A DNA stretch of 64,000 nucleotides from positions 161,167 through 225,166 of the forward strand of contig NZ_JGZI01000007.1 in assembly GCF_000741705.1 (NCBI RefSeq). Direction: 5' to 3'. The stretch is from Bifidobacterium psychraerophilum (lineage in GTDB: Bacteria > Actinomycetota > Actinomycetes > Actinomycetales > Bifidobacteriaceae). Made by a program: the position numbers and the translations under genes. A model generated the notes under the pieces. The model was not told the origin of the DNA, ran no database searches, and saw only the letters and a list, made by a program, of their open reading frames with translations. Positions 29,005 to 38,221 of this stretch are shown here, piece by piece (the stretch's first letter is position 1; each line of letters begins with the position of its first letter).

Positions 29005-29445
29005 TCACACATCGGGAAGCACCTTTTCCCAGGATGCGATAGGCCCCGGGACCACGTTGAAGAGCGGATGCGCCTCCTCCTGCAGACCACGCATCAGCTC
29101 ATATCGCGCACTGTCCCTGTTCTCCAGTTTCTTCAACAGTAATCGCCACTCATAGGCGAGCTGCTGGTCGTTGACATCGATGCGCAGGCCTTCGTCGGCC
29201 GTGCGCAGAATCTTGCCACGATCGAAATGATATCCACGACGGTCGGCTTCATCGGCAAGCGGCCCCAGATATCCGGCGACCGCCACAAGCGGATCCTTGC
29301 AGGAACGAAAGCGGTCGAGCTGGGGATGGTGCGTATACCCTTTGGTCTGGCCGGCCAGCACGGCCTGCGCCAGCAGTGATTCCCTCCAGCAGGCGACGAT
29401 GCCCTTTGCATCCAGCACCTTCGGACTCAGACTCCACATTCTCAT
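29005..29445 (-). CDS. Pyrimidine-dimer DNA glycosylase (endonuclease V-type) family protein
   Basis: From the ATG at 29445 (GGGGA upstream) the protein has 146 residues. MRMWSLSPKVLDAKGIVACW, LLAQAVLAGQTKGYTHHPQL and a later GYHFDRGKI match the Pyr_excise family, related to T4 endonuclease V, which cleaves the glycosylic bond at UV-induced pyrimidine dimers. The longer frame up to 29697 contains a perfect palindrome and shows no conserved sequence, so the short form is preferred. The stop is 10 bases from that of tag, making a convergent pair of base-excision genes. Confidence 0.8.
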   Translation of the reverse strand: MRMWSLSPKVLDAKGIVACWRESLLAQAVLAGQTKGYTHHPQLDRFRSCKDPLVAVAGYLGPLADEADRRGYHFDRGKILRTADEGLRIDVNDQQLAYEWRLLLKKLENRDSARYELMRGLQEEAHPLFNVVPGPIASWEKVLPDV

Positions 29446-29810
29446 GATTCCCCTATCGGATTGATCGCTATCCGTGGATGACGCATCCGTCTTCGGGCGT
29501 GCACGCCCGAAGACGTAAACGGAGCCCTGGCCGCCGCCAGGCACCTGCATACCGCCATCCCTAAGGCTCACCATCCTATGTCCACTCGGGGCATATCGCA
29601 CCGCAACGGGGAGAGTCCGGAGATCCCACCGTCGGCTCACTGGATCATCATCGCGAGCGCACGGTATTGCCTGCTGGAAGATGAGCGATGGCAACATCTC
29701 CGGCTTCTGGGATATCTCATCTCAGCCGCGATGCCCTTCCCCGGGAAACCGTGTTGATACCCTGCAGCAGCAAAAGCTAGTGTGACTTAATTCACCCTTG
29801 TGCATATTGA
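29446..29810. other. Gene-poor interval with a 26-bp perfect palindrome
   Basis: Between the pyrimidine-dimer glycosylase start and the promoter of the LEA-like gene I see no convincing coding sequence. Its main feature is a perfect palindrome at 29489-29514 (core TCGGGCGTGCACGCCCGA) without a T-run on either side, about 45 bp upstream of the glycosylase start. A weaker GTGACTTAATTCAC dyad is at 29782-29795. Confidence 0.5.
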
Positions 29811-29840
29811 TTGGCTCCGGCGTAAGCGGTCGACTATAGT
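29811..29840 (+). promoter_or_regulatory. Sigma-70-type promoter of the LEA-like gene
   Basis: TTGGCT (-35, 29811-29816), an 18-base spacer and TATAGT (-10, 29835-29840) are followed about 25 bases later by a strong AAGGGGG ribosome site and ATG at 29877. It is one of the better promoter matches in the window and suggests good expression. Confidence 0.6.
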
Positions 29841-29876
29841 TGTTCCCAATGTTCCTACTACCGAAGGGGGTTCGTT

Positions 29877-30113
29877 ATGGGATTATTTGACGATGCAAAG
29901 AAGGCCGCGAAGGATGCGGGCGATAAGGTCGCCGAGGCAGCGTCCGATGTGAAGGATGCCGTTTCCGAGAAGCTCTCAGAGGCTACCGATAAAGCGTCGG
30001 ACAAGGCTTCAGACAAGCTGGATGAAGCCAAAGCCAGCGGCAAGGTCGCGGGTGCGGAAGCCGAGAAGGCTGCAACCGAGGCCAAGAACGCCGCGAAGGA
30101 CAAGCTTCGCTGA
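29877..30113 (+). CDS. Small LEA-like / amphipathic helical stress protein
   Basis: This 78-residue protein is made almost wholly of Ala, Lys, Asp, Glu and Ser in irregular 11-residue repeats (AKKAAKDAGDKV, VKDAVSEKLSEA, KASDKASDKLDEA, AKNAAKDKLR). This is the pattern of group 3 LEA and apolipoprotein-like amphipathic helices. No transmembrane segment or signal is present. Such proteins are thought to protect proteins or membranes during drying or osmotic stress; that role is inferred. It has its own promoter and a terminator hairpin, so it is monocistronic. Confidence 0.78.
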   Translation: MGLFDDAKKAAKDAGDKVAEAASDVKDAVSEKLSEATDKASDKASDKLDEAKASGKVAGAEAEKAATEAKNAAKDKLR

Positions 30114-30196
30114 CCTGAATCCGAAATAGCGTGCCGCCCTTGCAGGCATCGATTTGATGTATGGTCCGGGCTCGCACGAATTTCGTTCTGGCATTT

Positions 30197-30233
30197 GGGA
30201 AGGGGTGTCTCCGTCTACGGAGGCGCCCCTTCC
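30197..30233 (+). terminator. Hairpin terminator after LEA-like gene
   Basis: Two arms, GGAAGGGG and TCTCCG, pair with CGGAGG and CCCCTTCC around a TCTA loop, with small internal mismatches. The stem is about 14 bp and strongly GC-rich; the following T-run is weak. It lies 84 bases after the LEA-like stop. Confidence 0.65.
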
Positions 30234-30372
30234 GCCATTTCACGCGTGCACCACTGATGACGGCCCGTATATAGTAAGTTTCAGTCGTCCGGTCTGAACA
30301 CAGAGGCGGACGTCGGGGGAACCGCCGGGGGACGGAGGTCACACCCCACTTCGTGGAGGAATGGGGATTTGC

Positions 30373-32943
30373 ATGATGCGTGTGTTCAAAGATTATTCGC
30401 CCCGTATGCGCGAGCCTGCCGTCGCGGTTCAGATACTCGCGGCCACGATGCTGTTGTCGATAATCTCCTTCGGAATCTATATGTCCTCCCCCGATCTGAT
30501 CGCCCGCCCCCTGCTGTGGACCTTCTGGTTTGCCGGATTCATGATCGCGGCATGGTGGTGTCCCCACATCGCCGGAAGAAACCTGCTTATCGGATTCGGC
30601 CCTGATCTGATGCTGCTCAGCGCCACGCTGATACTTCCCGAACGCGGACTCCTCTGGCTGCTGATCATGTGCGCCCTGACCTTCCACTACTTCATCTGGT
30701 CCAAAAGCGTTCGCCGCGCCCTGCTGGGCATCACATCCACAATGGTCGCGGCCCTTCCCGGTTGGATCATCAGCGAAAGCATAGGGGGGATCACCGCCTT
30801 CGACGGGCAGAGGAACCAGCACGCCCTATCCTCCCTGTCACTGTTGCTGCTGCTCTGCCTCACCTTCACGGCGGTCCGTTTATGTCTGGCGACCCTGATC
30901 ACCATGTACACCGAGCGCACCTTCCCGGGTACGCTGCGTCATCTGAATTGGACGCAGGTACTGGTGATGCCCCTCATCTATTGCGTTGTGCCGACGATAC
31001 TGGTCACCATGCGTTCGTTGCCGCGTATCGTCGCCGATGCGCAATGGAACGAAGCCTTCAACGTGCTCACGGTGCTGGTGATGTCCTCGGGAACGTTCCG
31101 CATCATCGAGGAGCTCGTCTCCGGTCTCTCCAAACGCAACCGTCTGTTGCAACTGGAGAAGGCCACCGACTCCCTGTCACTCTCGACCCAGCGGATACTC
31201 AGCAGCGCCACGGTGCTGCTCTCCTCCATATACCCGCGCATGCGGGTCAGCCTCGCGGTCAAACCACCCAGAACAGGCCCGTATTCCAGCACCCTGCTAT
31301 CCGGAACGATTTCAAGTACCGATGGCCCCTTGCGCATTATCGTGGTGCGGACGGTCTGGAACAAACCCTTCGATGAGGTCGACCGTCTGGCGGTGAATCT
31401 CATCGCTTCGATGCTGCGCATCATCTATCGCGTCCGTCTGGAAACGAGCCGTCTGACCGTGGCAGCCAACACCGATCCGCTCACCGGCGTATCCAATTTC
31501 CGAGGCTTCGAGACGGCTCTGGCGCAGCAGGATATTCTTGGCAACCCCGACGGCGCGGCAGCGATCTTCATCGATGTGGACCAGTTCAAATCGATCAACG
31601 ATTCCTATGGGCATCAGGCAGGCAACGAGGTCCTGCAGGCCTTGGCGCGCCGACTGACCGAAGCCGTCGGGCAGGACAAGCTCATCGCCCGGCTTGGCGG
31701 TGACGAATTCGCCATCGTCATCAGCGGCGTCCACACACATAAGGAGGCCAAGCCCTATATCAAACGGGTGGAGGAATCAGTCAACCGTCCTGTCATGACA
31801 GGTGCCGGACCCATTCCTCTGCACATATCCCATGGGCTGTCCTTCACCAGGAGCGGCAAGGATTACCAGAGTCTGCTCGATGAGGCCGACGTGCGCATGT
31901 ACGCCTCCCGAAGGAAGCAGGCCTCCTCCCAGAAGGTCAGCCCGCCTGTCTCGACGATAGATTTCTCGGCGCTCATGCCTCCTGCACCCCTGCTGCAACC
32001 CTCGGTATTCGGTCTTGAAGATGATTTCCCGCCAGAACCCCGCACATCGCATCAGCATTCACAGGACCGGGATGATGCCGTTGCTCTGGCGATTCAACGC
32101 GACGCGATAGAAATCTACTATCAACCGATCATCAATCTCAATACACGCCGGCTGTTGGCGCTGGAGGCCCTGGTCCGCTATCACGATCCGGAATTTGGAG
32201 ACATCCCGGTTGCGGACATTCTGCGTGTGGCCAGCGAGCATGACCTCACAGGGGCCATATCGGAGTCGATGCTGATGCATGCGGTGGCGGATACCGCGAT
32301 CTTTCATGAGATCGAGCCCGAACTCGTACTGGTGAACGTCAATGTGACGATGGCCGATCTGCTGAATCCGCAGTTCCGAGCCCATCTGCAGCAGACCGTC
32401 GAATCCAATCCGGATCTGCATATCATCATCGAGATCACCGAGGATTCGCTTTCCACAACGACTGAGGCGGAGCTGAAATCCGTCGAGCAATTCGTCAAGA
32501 AGCGTCATATCGATCTGGCCCTGGACGATGCCGGCACCCTGTATTCGGAACTGGCAGTACTTGTCCGGCTACCTGTCAGAGTCGTCAAGATAGATAAAAG
32601 CATCGTCGACCGTTTGCCCAGTGCCAGGGTTTCGGCTTTGATGATGGGCTTCGTATCGACCTGCGACAAGCTCAATATCGAGGTCGTGTTCGAGGGCATC
32701 GAAACCCCTGAGCAGGAAAAGGCCATCAGGGAATTCGGAGGCCGCCTGGTTCAGGGATTCCTGTATGGACGTCCGATCAACGCAATGGAGACGAGCATAC
32801 GGCTGCAAACCTCCGGGCTGAGCATGCAAGCCGATCAGGAATGGCCCTTATCCCCGTCTTCCGCACAGAACGGGACGAGCGGTCATCGTGATGTCGCCGG
32901 CAGCAAAGCGATGCCGCCATCCGAGGATTTCACGACGCGGTAG
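30373..32943 (+). CDS. Membrane-bound GGDEF-EAL cyclic-di-GMP turnover protein
   Basis: About 856 residues. An N-terminal region of about 230 residues has 6-8 hydrophobic segments, followed by a GAF-like linker, a GGDEF domain with intact LGGDEFAI (about 441), and an EAL domain with LEALVRYHDP (about 597), DDAGTLYS, VKIDKSIVD and FEGIETPEQ. Both active-site signatures look mostly intact, so it may make and break cyclic di-GMP. DDAGTLYS departs from the usual DDFGTGYS, which could lower EAL activity. The start among the ATGs at 30361, 30373 and 30376 is uncertain; GGGGA favours 30373. It converges on an operon containing a PilZ-domain polysaccharide synthase, the obvious target of its signal. 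The last 61 bases overlap the opposing gene. Confidence 0.9.
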   Translation: MMRVFKDYSPRMREPAVAVQILAATMLLSIISFGIYMSSPDLIARPLLWTFWFAGFMIAAWWCPHIAGRNLLIGFGPDLMLLSATLILPERGLLWLLIMCALTFHYFIWSKSVRRALLGITSTMVAALPGWIISESIGGITAFDGQRNQHALSSLSLLLLLCLTFTAVRLCLATLITMYTERTFPGTLRHLNWTQVLVMPLIYCVVPTILVTMRSLPRIVADAQWNEAFNVLTVLVMSSGTFRIIEELVSGLSKRNRLLQLEKATDSLSLSTQRILSSATVLLSSIYPRMRVSLAVKPPRTGPYSSTLLSGTISSTDGPLRIIVVRTVWNKPFDEVDRLAVNLIASMLRIIYRVRLETSRLTVAANTDPLTGVSNFRGFETALAQQDILGNPDGAAAIFIDVDQFKSINDSYGHQAGNEVLQALARRLTEAVGQDKLIARLGGDEFAIVISGVHTHKEAKPYIKRVEESVNRPVMTGAGPIPLHISHGLSFTRSGKDYQSLLDEADVRMYASRRKQASSQKVSPPVSTIDFSALMPPAPLLQPSVFGLEDDFPPEPRTSHQHSQDRDDAVALAIQRDAIEIYYQPIINLNTRRLLALEALVRYHDPEFGDIPVADILRVASEHDLTGAISESMLMHAVADTAIFHEIEPELVLVNVNVTMADLLNPQFRAHLQQTVESNPDLHIIIEITEDSLSTTTEAELKSVEQFVKKRHIDLALDDAGTLYSELAVLVRLPVRVVKIDKSIVDRLPSARVSALMMGFVSTCDKLNIEVVFEGIETPEQEKAIREFGGRLVQGFLYGRPINAMETSIRLQTSGLSMQADQEWPLSPSSAQNGTSGHRDVAGSKAMPPSEDFTTR

Positions 32944-34781
32944 AAACCCTCATCCCCGCTCACACCGTAGTGTTTGCTGAGTAGCGCCTGCTCACGGGCA
33001 TCCGGCTCTATGACCACCAGATAATCATATGAAGAGATGAGATGATCCATATTGGCTTCATAGAAGCTCACGATGGCATCCACATGGGGCGCGTACAGAT
33101 AGTATTTCGCCACATACTGCATGTAGTAATCAGTGACCTGCCCATTGGAGTCCTGGCCATACAACAGATAGCGGTGCGTGTCTTCCGTGCCATGCTTCGG
33201 CCAGTTGTCCCCCACCACCCTCTCTACCTGTGCCGGCATGCTACTGGGATATTCACGGATGATGGTATTCAGCCCGTTGAACTCGGAAAGCAGAATGGCC
33301 AGCGACAGCATCACGCAGGCGACGACGCTTTTCTGATAGATGTCCTTCGTGATGACGCTCTTGTACGACTGGTATGCCTTGGTGTCGCCGACGCGGTAGT
33401 GGAAGGTGCCCTGGATATCCGTCGTCGCGCACATCATCAGCGCACCGACGAACAGCACGACGATGCTGTTGGCGTAGCGATCGAATCCGGCGAGGCTGGA
33501 TGCCTCTGATTCCGGCATCGAATACACATACATGCCGAGGATGCCGATATAGTACAGCACCACCACCAGGTCCAGTGCGATCAGCGCCTTCCACAGCTGC
33601 CACTTCCACTTGCTGAAGAAGGCTATCGCCAGACTCGTCACGATCACTGCGACGTTGCCTATCAGCAGTCCCCACACCGGGCGCGTGCCGAAATCAACAG
33701 CCGCCCGCACGAATGCGGAGACGATATGGGCGATCTGCTCCTGGCTCTTCGCGGAATCCGTCGTGGCCGCGCCCGACGTGCCGATATTGAATTTGTTGCT
33801 CAGCTCGGCGATACCGGTCACCGCCATATGCCACTGCCACAATGCGTAAGTGCCGAAGGATGCCACGGATATGCCGAATACGGCGAGGACATCGGGCCAT
33901 CGCCGCCAACCATGTTGCGTGAACCAGACGTATATCAGATACAGCAGTCCTATCGCAGCGAATATGACACCGGTGAGTTTCACAGTCATCAGGAAAGCAG
34001 CCACCGGCAGGATCATGAATGACGCTGCGACGAGACGGTCACGGCAACCATAAGCGATGGCGATGATCGCCAAAGCGAATAGCGGCAGCAGAAAATCCAC
34101 CAGTAGGTTGTTGATTCTGATGGTGAGGTTGAAGAAGGACAACACCGAGCATCCAAAAGCCAGAAAGGCGTAGAGCAAAAATCTTCCACGCTCTGAGATG
34201 ATGCCGAACAAGGCGTATATGCAGGAGAAAATCAACAGGCTCTGCCCGATGATCATCATCGCCTGGCTGTGCCCCGCAAACAGGCATACGTAGTACAGGA
34301 AGGAGGTGGTACCAAGCGGGTAGTTCTTGAAACTGATCAGATCCGAACCCACCTGGGGGAACGAATCGGTCAGCAGCATCTGTTTGAGGGCCACGGCCCA
34401 ATGGGAGTAGTTGTCGTAATGTTCGAGATGACTGAACGACAGCAAAGCGACGAATACAAGCACCCCGGCCAGGAACAGCACATCGAACAACTGGGGCTTC
34501 CATCGCCAAGGGCTGCGTTCATAATCAGCCTTGGAACGCTCGCGAAGGGTGTGGATCAGCCAGACCACACATCTGGCGAGCAGCAATGCGATGCCCAGCG
34601 ACAGGACCACATACGCACCCGCTCGTAAAACGCCGAATATCCCGCATATGTAAATCACACAGCCAATGCTCGAGCACACCACCACAGGAATGAATTCCCT
34701 GCGCATCCCAATCCACAGGGCGGATGCGGCGTAACCCGCGAAGGACAATGCCAAAGCGAGGAATGTAAGCACCGCCATCAT
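32883..34781 (-). CDS. Polytopic membrane protein, probable polysaccharide (GT-C-like) component
   Basis: This 632-residue protein has about 12-13 transmembrane segments and a C-terminal soluble tail of about 130 residues. An acidic loop after the early helices, HYDNYSHWA, resembles the first extracytoplasmic loop of GT-C glycosyltransferases, but I do not recognise a defined family. Its ATG overlaps the stop of the BcsA-like gene (ATGA), so it is translated with it. It should work in assembling, decorating or exporting the polymer made by that synthase. Its 3' end overlaps the GGDEF-EAL gene by 61 bp in convergent orientation. Confidence 0.75.
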   Translation of the reverse strand: MMAVLTFLALALSFAGYAASALWIGMRREFIPVVVCSSIGCVIYICGIFGVLRAGAYVVLSLGIALLLARCVVWLIHTLRERSKADYERSPWRWKPQLFDVLFLAGVLVFVALLSFSHLEHYDNYSHWAVALKQMLLTDSFPQVGSDLISFKNYPLGTTSFLYYVCLFAGHSQAMMIIGQSLLIFSCIYALFGIISERGRFLLYAFLAFGCSVLSFFNLTIRINNLLVDFLLPLFALAIIAIAYGCRDRLVAASFMILPVAAFLMTVKLTGVIFAAIGLLYLIYVWFTQHGWRRWPDVLAVFGISVASFGTYALWQWHMAVTGIAELSNKFNIGTSGAATTDSAKSQEQIAHIVSAFVRAAVDFGTRPVWGLLIGNVAVIVTSLAIAFFSKWKWQLWKALIALDLVVVLYYIGILGMYVYSMPESEASSLAGFDRYANSIVVLFVGALMMCATTDIQGTFHYRVGDTKAYQSYKSVITKDIYQKSVVACVMLSLAILLSEFNGLNTIIREYPSSMPAQVERVVGDNWPKHGTEDTHRYLLYGQDSNGQVTDYYMQYVAKYYLYAPHVDAIVSFYEANMDHLISSYDYLVVIEPDAREQALLSKHYGVSGDEGFYRVVKSSDGGIALLPATSR

Positions 34782-37121
34782 GCGAACACCTCCTCCGTCC
34801 GCTCGTCACGGGTGCTTCCCACCGCCGCGGACCGCTCGGCACGATGCGCTACGGTGGCTGCAACCTCCTCCAACAGCCCGCTCATATTGCCCTTCTCCGC
34901 CAATTCCTTGAGATTGCTCACCAACAGCACTTCCTTATCACCATCTATCTGCCCCGAGGAGCTTAACTGGATGCTCACGCCTGAATCCGTGGTGAACACC
35001 AGATTCCGTGCAAGCCGCACCCCATCCGCCGCCTGCGGTTCCAGACCGGCCACGGTCCACGTCCTGTACCCAACGGTGGCTTTCGTGCAGACACTGCCGT
35101 CGTCGAATACGACGTGTCGCGGAACCGGCATCTCGGAGAAGGCGCCGAAGGGACGTTTCGGCTTTTCCAGACGCCTTTTGACATTCCGGAGCAGATCATC
35201 GTAGACGGTATCCCACATATCCATCTGCAGTGGCAGGGGGTGGCCCCGGTCGTAGATGATCTGCATGAACTGCCTGCGGTCATCTTCACTGAAAGGCTCC
35301 ACGGTGAAGGAGTATCGCCATCCCTGATCCGTTCTCCGGGCATAGATCATCTTCCCATGCAGCTTGGCACGATAACGGTCGTTGTGAATGGTCATCGACA
35401 GCCCGACCGACTCGTTGAAGTACCGGGAGATGTCGGAGACCACCGCCATGCCCTCCTCGGAGACATCAACCGTTCTCAGATCGTATTGCTCGCCGCCCAC
35501 GCTGATCGAAACCGCCTCGTCAGCGGGAAAACGTTCGCTGCGGCGGTAGGCGGGCCGCCCCAGCATGAAGAAGAGCGCATAGATCAACGAAACCATGTTG
35601 TATGCGAGCCAGAAGATGATAATCGACCCGTAGAAGACCTCCCAGCCATACTTACCCCACATGAAGCGCACAAGGGCGGCTACGGTCAGCAGCAGCAGCG
35701 CGGCATTCGGCACGGCCAGCAGCAATGAGGAGCCACGTTTCGAAGAGGTGTTCTCCCTGCTCTTCTCAGTCACATGGAAGGTGCGCTGGTGGATGTGCAA
35801 GGGTTTCCAGCAGGACCGGGACGATGAGGTAGGGCATGAGGATCGTGTCGATGACCTGGCTCCAGCGTTGGTTGCGCATATCACCCGAAAGATAACGCAT
35901 CGCACCGGCGTAGAAGGCGTATGCGGGAAGCCAGATGAGCAGCAGAGGCTCGATACCCGCGACCACGATGCGGAAATCGAATAATGCGAACAGAATCGGT
36001 GCGAGGATGAAAATGAGTCTGTTGGCGAAGGACCACCAATACAGGAAGGTTCCCAGATAGGATATCTTGCCGGTGACGGATAGTTTTCCCCTGCGGAAGG
36101 GGTGCGCGTTCTGCATGCTCTGGATGATGCCACGCGCCCATCTGGTCCGTTGCTTGATCATGGCGGGAATCGTCGTGGTGCTGAGCCCCGAGGAGACGAC
36201 CTCATCGCTTGCATAGGTGGTGTATCCCAGCTGCTGCATGCGCAGGCTGGTCTCGAAGTCCTCGGTGATCGTGTTCAAGGGGAAGCCGCCGATATCCTCC
36301 ATCGCTTTTCTGGAAAGCACGGCGTTGCTTCCGGTATATGCGACGCTATTGGAGGTGTTGCGCATCACGTTGACCTGGCGGGAGAAGAAATCCTGTTCAT
36401 TGGGGACGATATGCTCCGCATACAGATTGAACTGGAACAGGTCCGGGTTGTAGAAGCTTTGCGGCGTCTGCACCAGGCCGATCGCGGTGTCGCCGTCCAT
36501 CTCATCGGGTTCCCTCCTGCGCCATACGCCGCCCTCCTTCACGTACTCGGGCAGCAGGAAGTAAGGAACCGTTTTCATCAGGAAGTCATGCCGTGGAATC
36601 ATATCCGTGTCAAATGTGGCGAAGATGGCGCTGCCGGTATGCTTCAAGGCATTGTTGTAGTTTCCCGACTTCGCCTCGGTGTTGTTTTCGAGTCCGATAT
36701 AGCCCACCCCGAGTCCGGCCGCCATTTCGGCGACTTCAGGCCTGTTCCCATCGTCGCAAACGAAGATATGCACCTTGTGTTTGTCGGGGTAGTCCATGAA
36801 GGTGCACGCGGATACGGTTTTGTACAGCAGATCGATCTCCTCGTTATGCGTGGCGATCAGCACATCCACATCCGGGTAGTCCTCGGCGGCGATCTCGGGC
36901 AGTTCCAGATGAAAACGCTTCATGCGTATGCGTTGCAGGAAGAGATCGAAGGTCGTCGCTATGGTCACGGTCTCGGCGACGAGCAGGAGCACACCGGCGA
37001 CCACATTCCATACCCCGTCATGCAAGGGCAGGGTGAAGAAGAGCCTCCAGAACAGATAGATCGTGGTGAGTATCATGGCCAGCACGAACACGACATTCTG
37101 CCGCACGACTTTGGATTTCAT
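34778..37121 (-). pseudogene. BcsA-like GT2 polysaccharide synthase with PilZ domain, split by a +1 frameshift
   Basis: Two overlapping minus frames make one BcsA-type protein of about 780 residues. The first (37121 to 35766) starts with two TM helices, then a family 2 glycosyltransferase with DVLIATHNEE, VCDDGNRPEV, FDTDMIP (DxD), TEDFET and QRTRWARG, and more TM helices; it stops after VPVLLETL plus nine unrelated residues. The second frame continues the homology with HIHQRTFHVTEKS, further TM helices and a PilZ domain with YRRSERFP (RxxxR) and DVSEEG (DxSxxG). Removing one base at about 35799-35801 joins them as ETLHIHQRTF. A separate start for the second half would be GTG at 35773, which has no ribosome site. 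The PilZ cyclic-di-GMP motifs are intact. It is a disrupted gene, an assembly error or a recoded one. Confidence 0.85.
35799..35801 (-). other. Inferred frameshift position in BcsA-like gene
   Basis: On the minus strand ACC CTT GCA CAT reads T-L-A-H in the first frame. Dropping one base gives ACC CTG CAC ATC, T-L-H-I, which matches the family continuation HIHQRTF. There is no long homopolymer here and no stop-codon-associated slippery motif. Confidence 0.7.
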
Positions 37122-38221
37122 CGGGACCTCCTAGGCGAAGCGAACACCCAACTCTGTTGGACGCGATAACTGAGGAAGAACAACACACAGTCACAGATCG
37201 CCTTCCCCAATGCGACCGCGACACCCACGAGACTCAGCAGGTAGACCCCGGTCGAGGAAAGCACTATGAGTGTGGCGCTGAGCGCCAGATATTTCACCAG
37301 ACTGGGCCAGACGGAAGCTTGGTGTCTGAAGATCAGCGTGCGGTTGATCAGAAAATTCAACGCTATGGAGATCACCCTGGCCAGACCGGTGGCAACCAGG
37401 ATGTGCGTATATCCATGCATGGGCAGACCGACCAAAGGCACTGCGAACAGCGCCCAGGCAAGCCCCAGATCAACACCCGCGCATACCAACGAGGAGAGCG
37501 AAAACGAGAACAAGGTACCGACCAGCGCCTTGATGACGGAGATGCTGTCACGCACCGGGTGGAAGTGTGTTCCCCCGTTGTCGTTCTCGTATACGGTGCT
37601 GATCGCTACGGGCACCATCGGCACCTGCCTTTTCACGGCCATCACCAACATCTGGGTCTCATACTCGAAACCGTTGCCGGGAAGCGTCAGCATGTCATCG
37701 AGCAGCTCCTGCCCGAAGGCCCTCAGACCGGTCTGGGTATCCGCCAGGTGCACATGATGCAGCACGGCGAATGCGACCGTGGCCACCTTGTTGCCGAATG
37801 AGGATTTCCAGGGGGTTTCCGTCGAAGAGAAATCACGCTGCCCCAACACCAGGGCCTCGGGGTTTTCAGCGGCGGCCCGCGCCATATTGACGACATCCGG
37901 TACCGTGTGCTGCCCATCCGAATCCACGGTGATGATGCTGAAGGACTGTGGTGCGTGCTCCTTGATCCAGCGCAATCCCGTCTTGATGGCCGCACCCTTG
38001 CCCTGGTTGTGCTCGTGCACCAGGAGTGTGGCTCCGCCCTGTTCGAGGGCGGAGAAGATATGACGGTAATCATCACCCGATCCGTCGTCGATGATGATGA
38101 TGTGTTCGAATCCCTGTTGCCTGAGTCGCTCCACATATGTGATGAGTGCCGTTTCAGGTTCCAATGAAGGGATCAACACAATCGGACATCGTCGCTCGGA
38201 CGGATTCATGTTGAGGCTCAT
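37118..38221 (-). CDS. GT2 glycosyltransferase fused to GtrA membrane domain
   Basis: This 367-residue protein has an N-terminal family 2 glycosyltransferase domain (about 1-235) with ILIPSLEPE-type entry strand, IIIIDDGSGDD, HEHNQGKGAAI and the catalytic TVDSDGQH, like polyprenyl-phosphate mannose/glucose synthases. A four-helix GtrA-like domain (about 240-360), with FLINRTLIFRH, follows. It should transfer a sugar to undecaprenyl phosphate and help flip the lipid-linked sugar. GAAAGGG precedes the ATG. It is the first gene of the three-gene polysaccharide operon and overlaps the BcsA-like start by ATGA, with AGGAGG inside its own end. Confidence 0.88.
   Translation of the reverse strand: MSLNMNPSERRCPIVLIPSLEPETALITYVERLRQQGFEHIIIIDDGSGDDYRHIFSALEQGGATLLVHEHNQGKGAAIKTGLRWIKEHAPQSFSIITVDSDGQHTVPDVVNMARAAAENPEALVLGQRDFSSTETPWKSSFGNKVATVAFAVLHHVHLADTQTGLRAFGQELLDDMLTLPGNGFEYETQMLVMAVKRQVPMVPVAISTVYENDNGGTHFHPVRDSISVIKALVGTLFSFSLSSLVCAGVDLGLAWALFAVPLVGLPMHGYTHILVATGLARVISIALNFLINRTLIFRHQASVWPSLVKYLALSATLIVLSSTGVYLLSLVGVAVALGKAICDCVLFFLSYRVQQSWVFASPRRSR

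Noticed and set aside
29446..29697. N-terminal extension of the pyrimidine-dimer glycosylase
   Set aside because: The extension contains the perfect palindrome, lacks conserved sequence and would give a protein far longer than the family; the ATG at 29445 starts exactly at the conserved domain.
34778..36133. Single 451-codon gene starting at 36133
   Set aside because: Its first 110 codons are antisense-like noise inside the BcsA-like frame; only the part after the frameshift is real, so I treat both frames as one broken gene.
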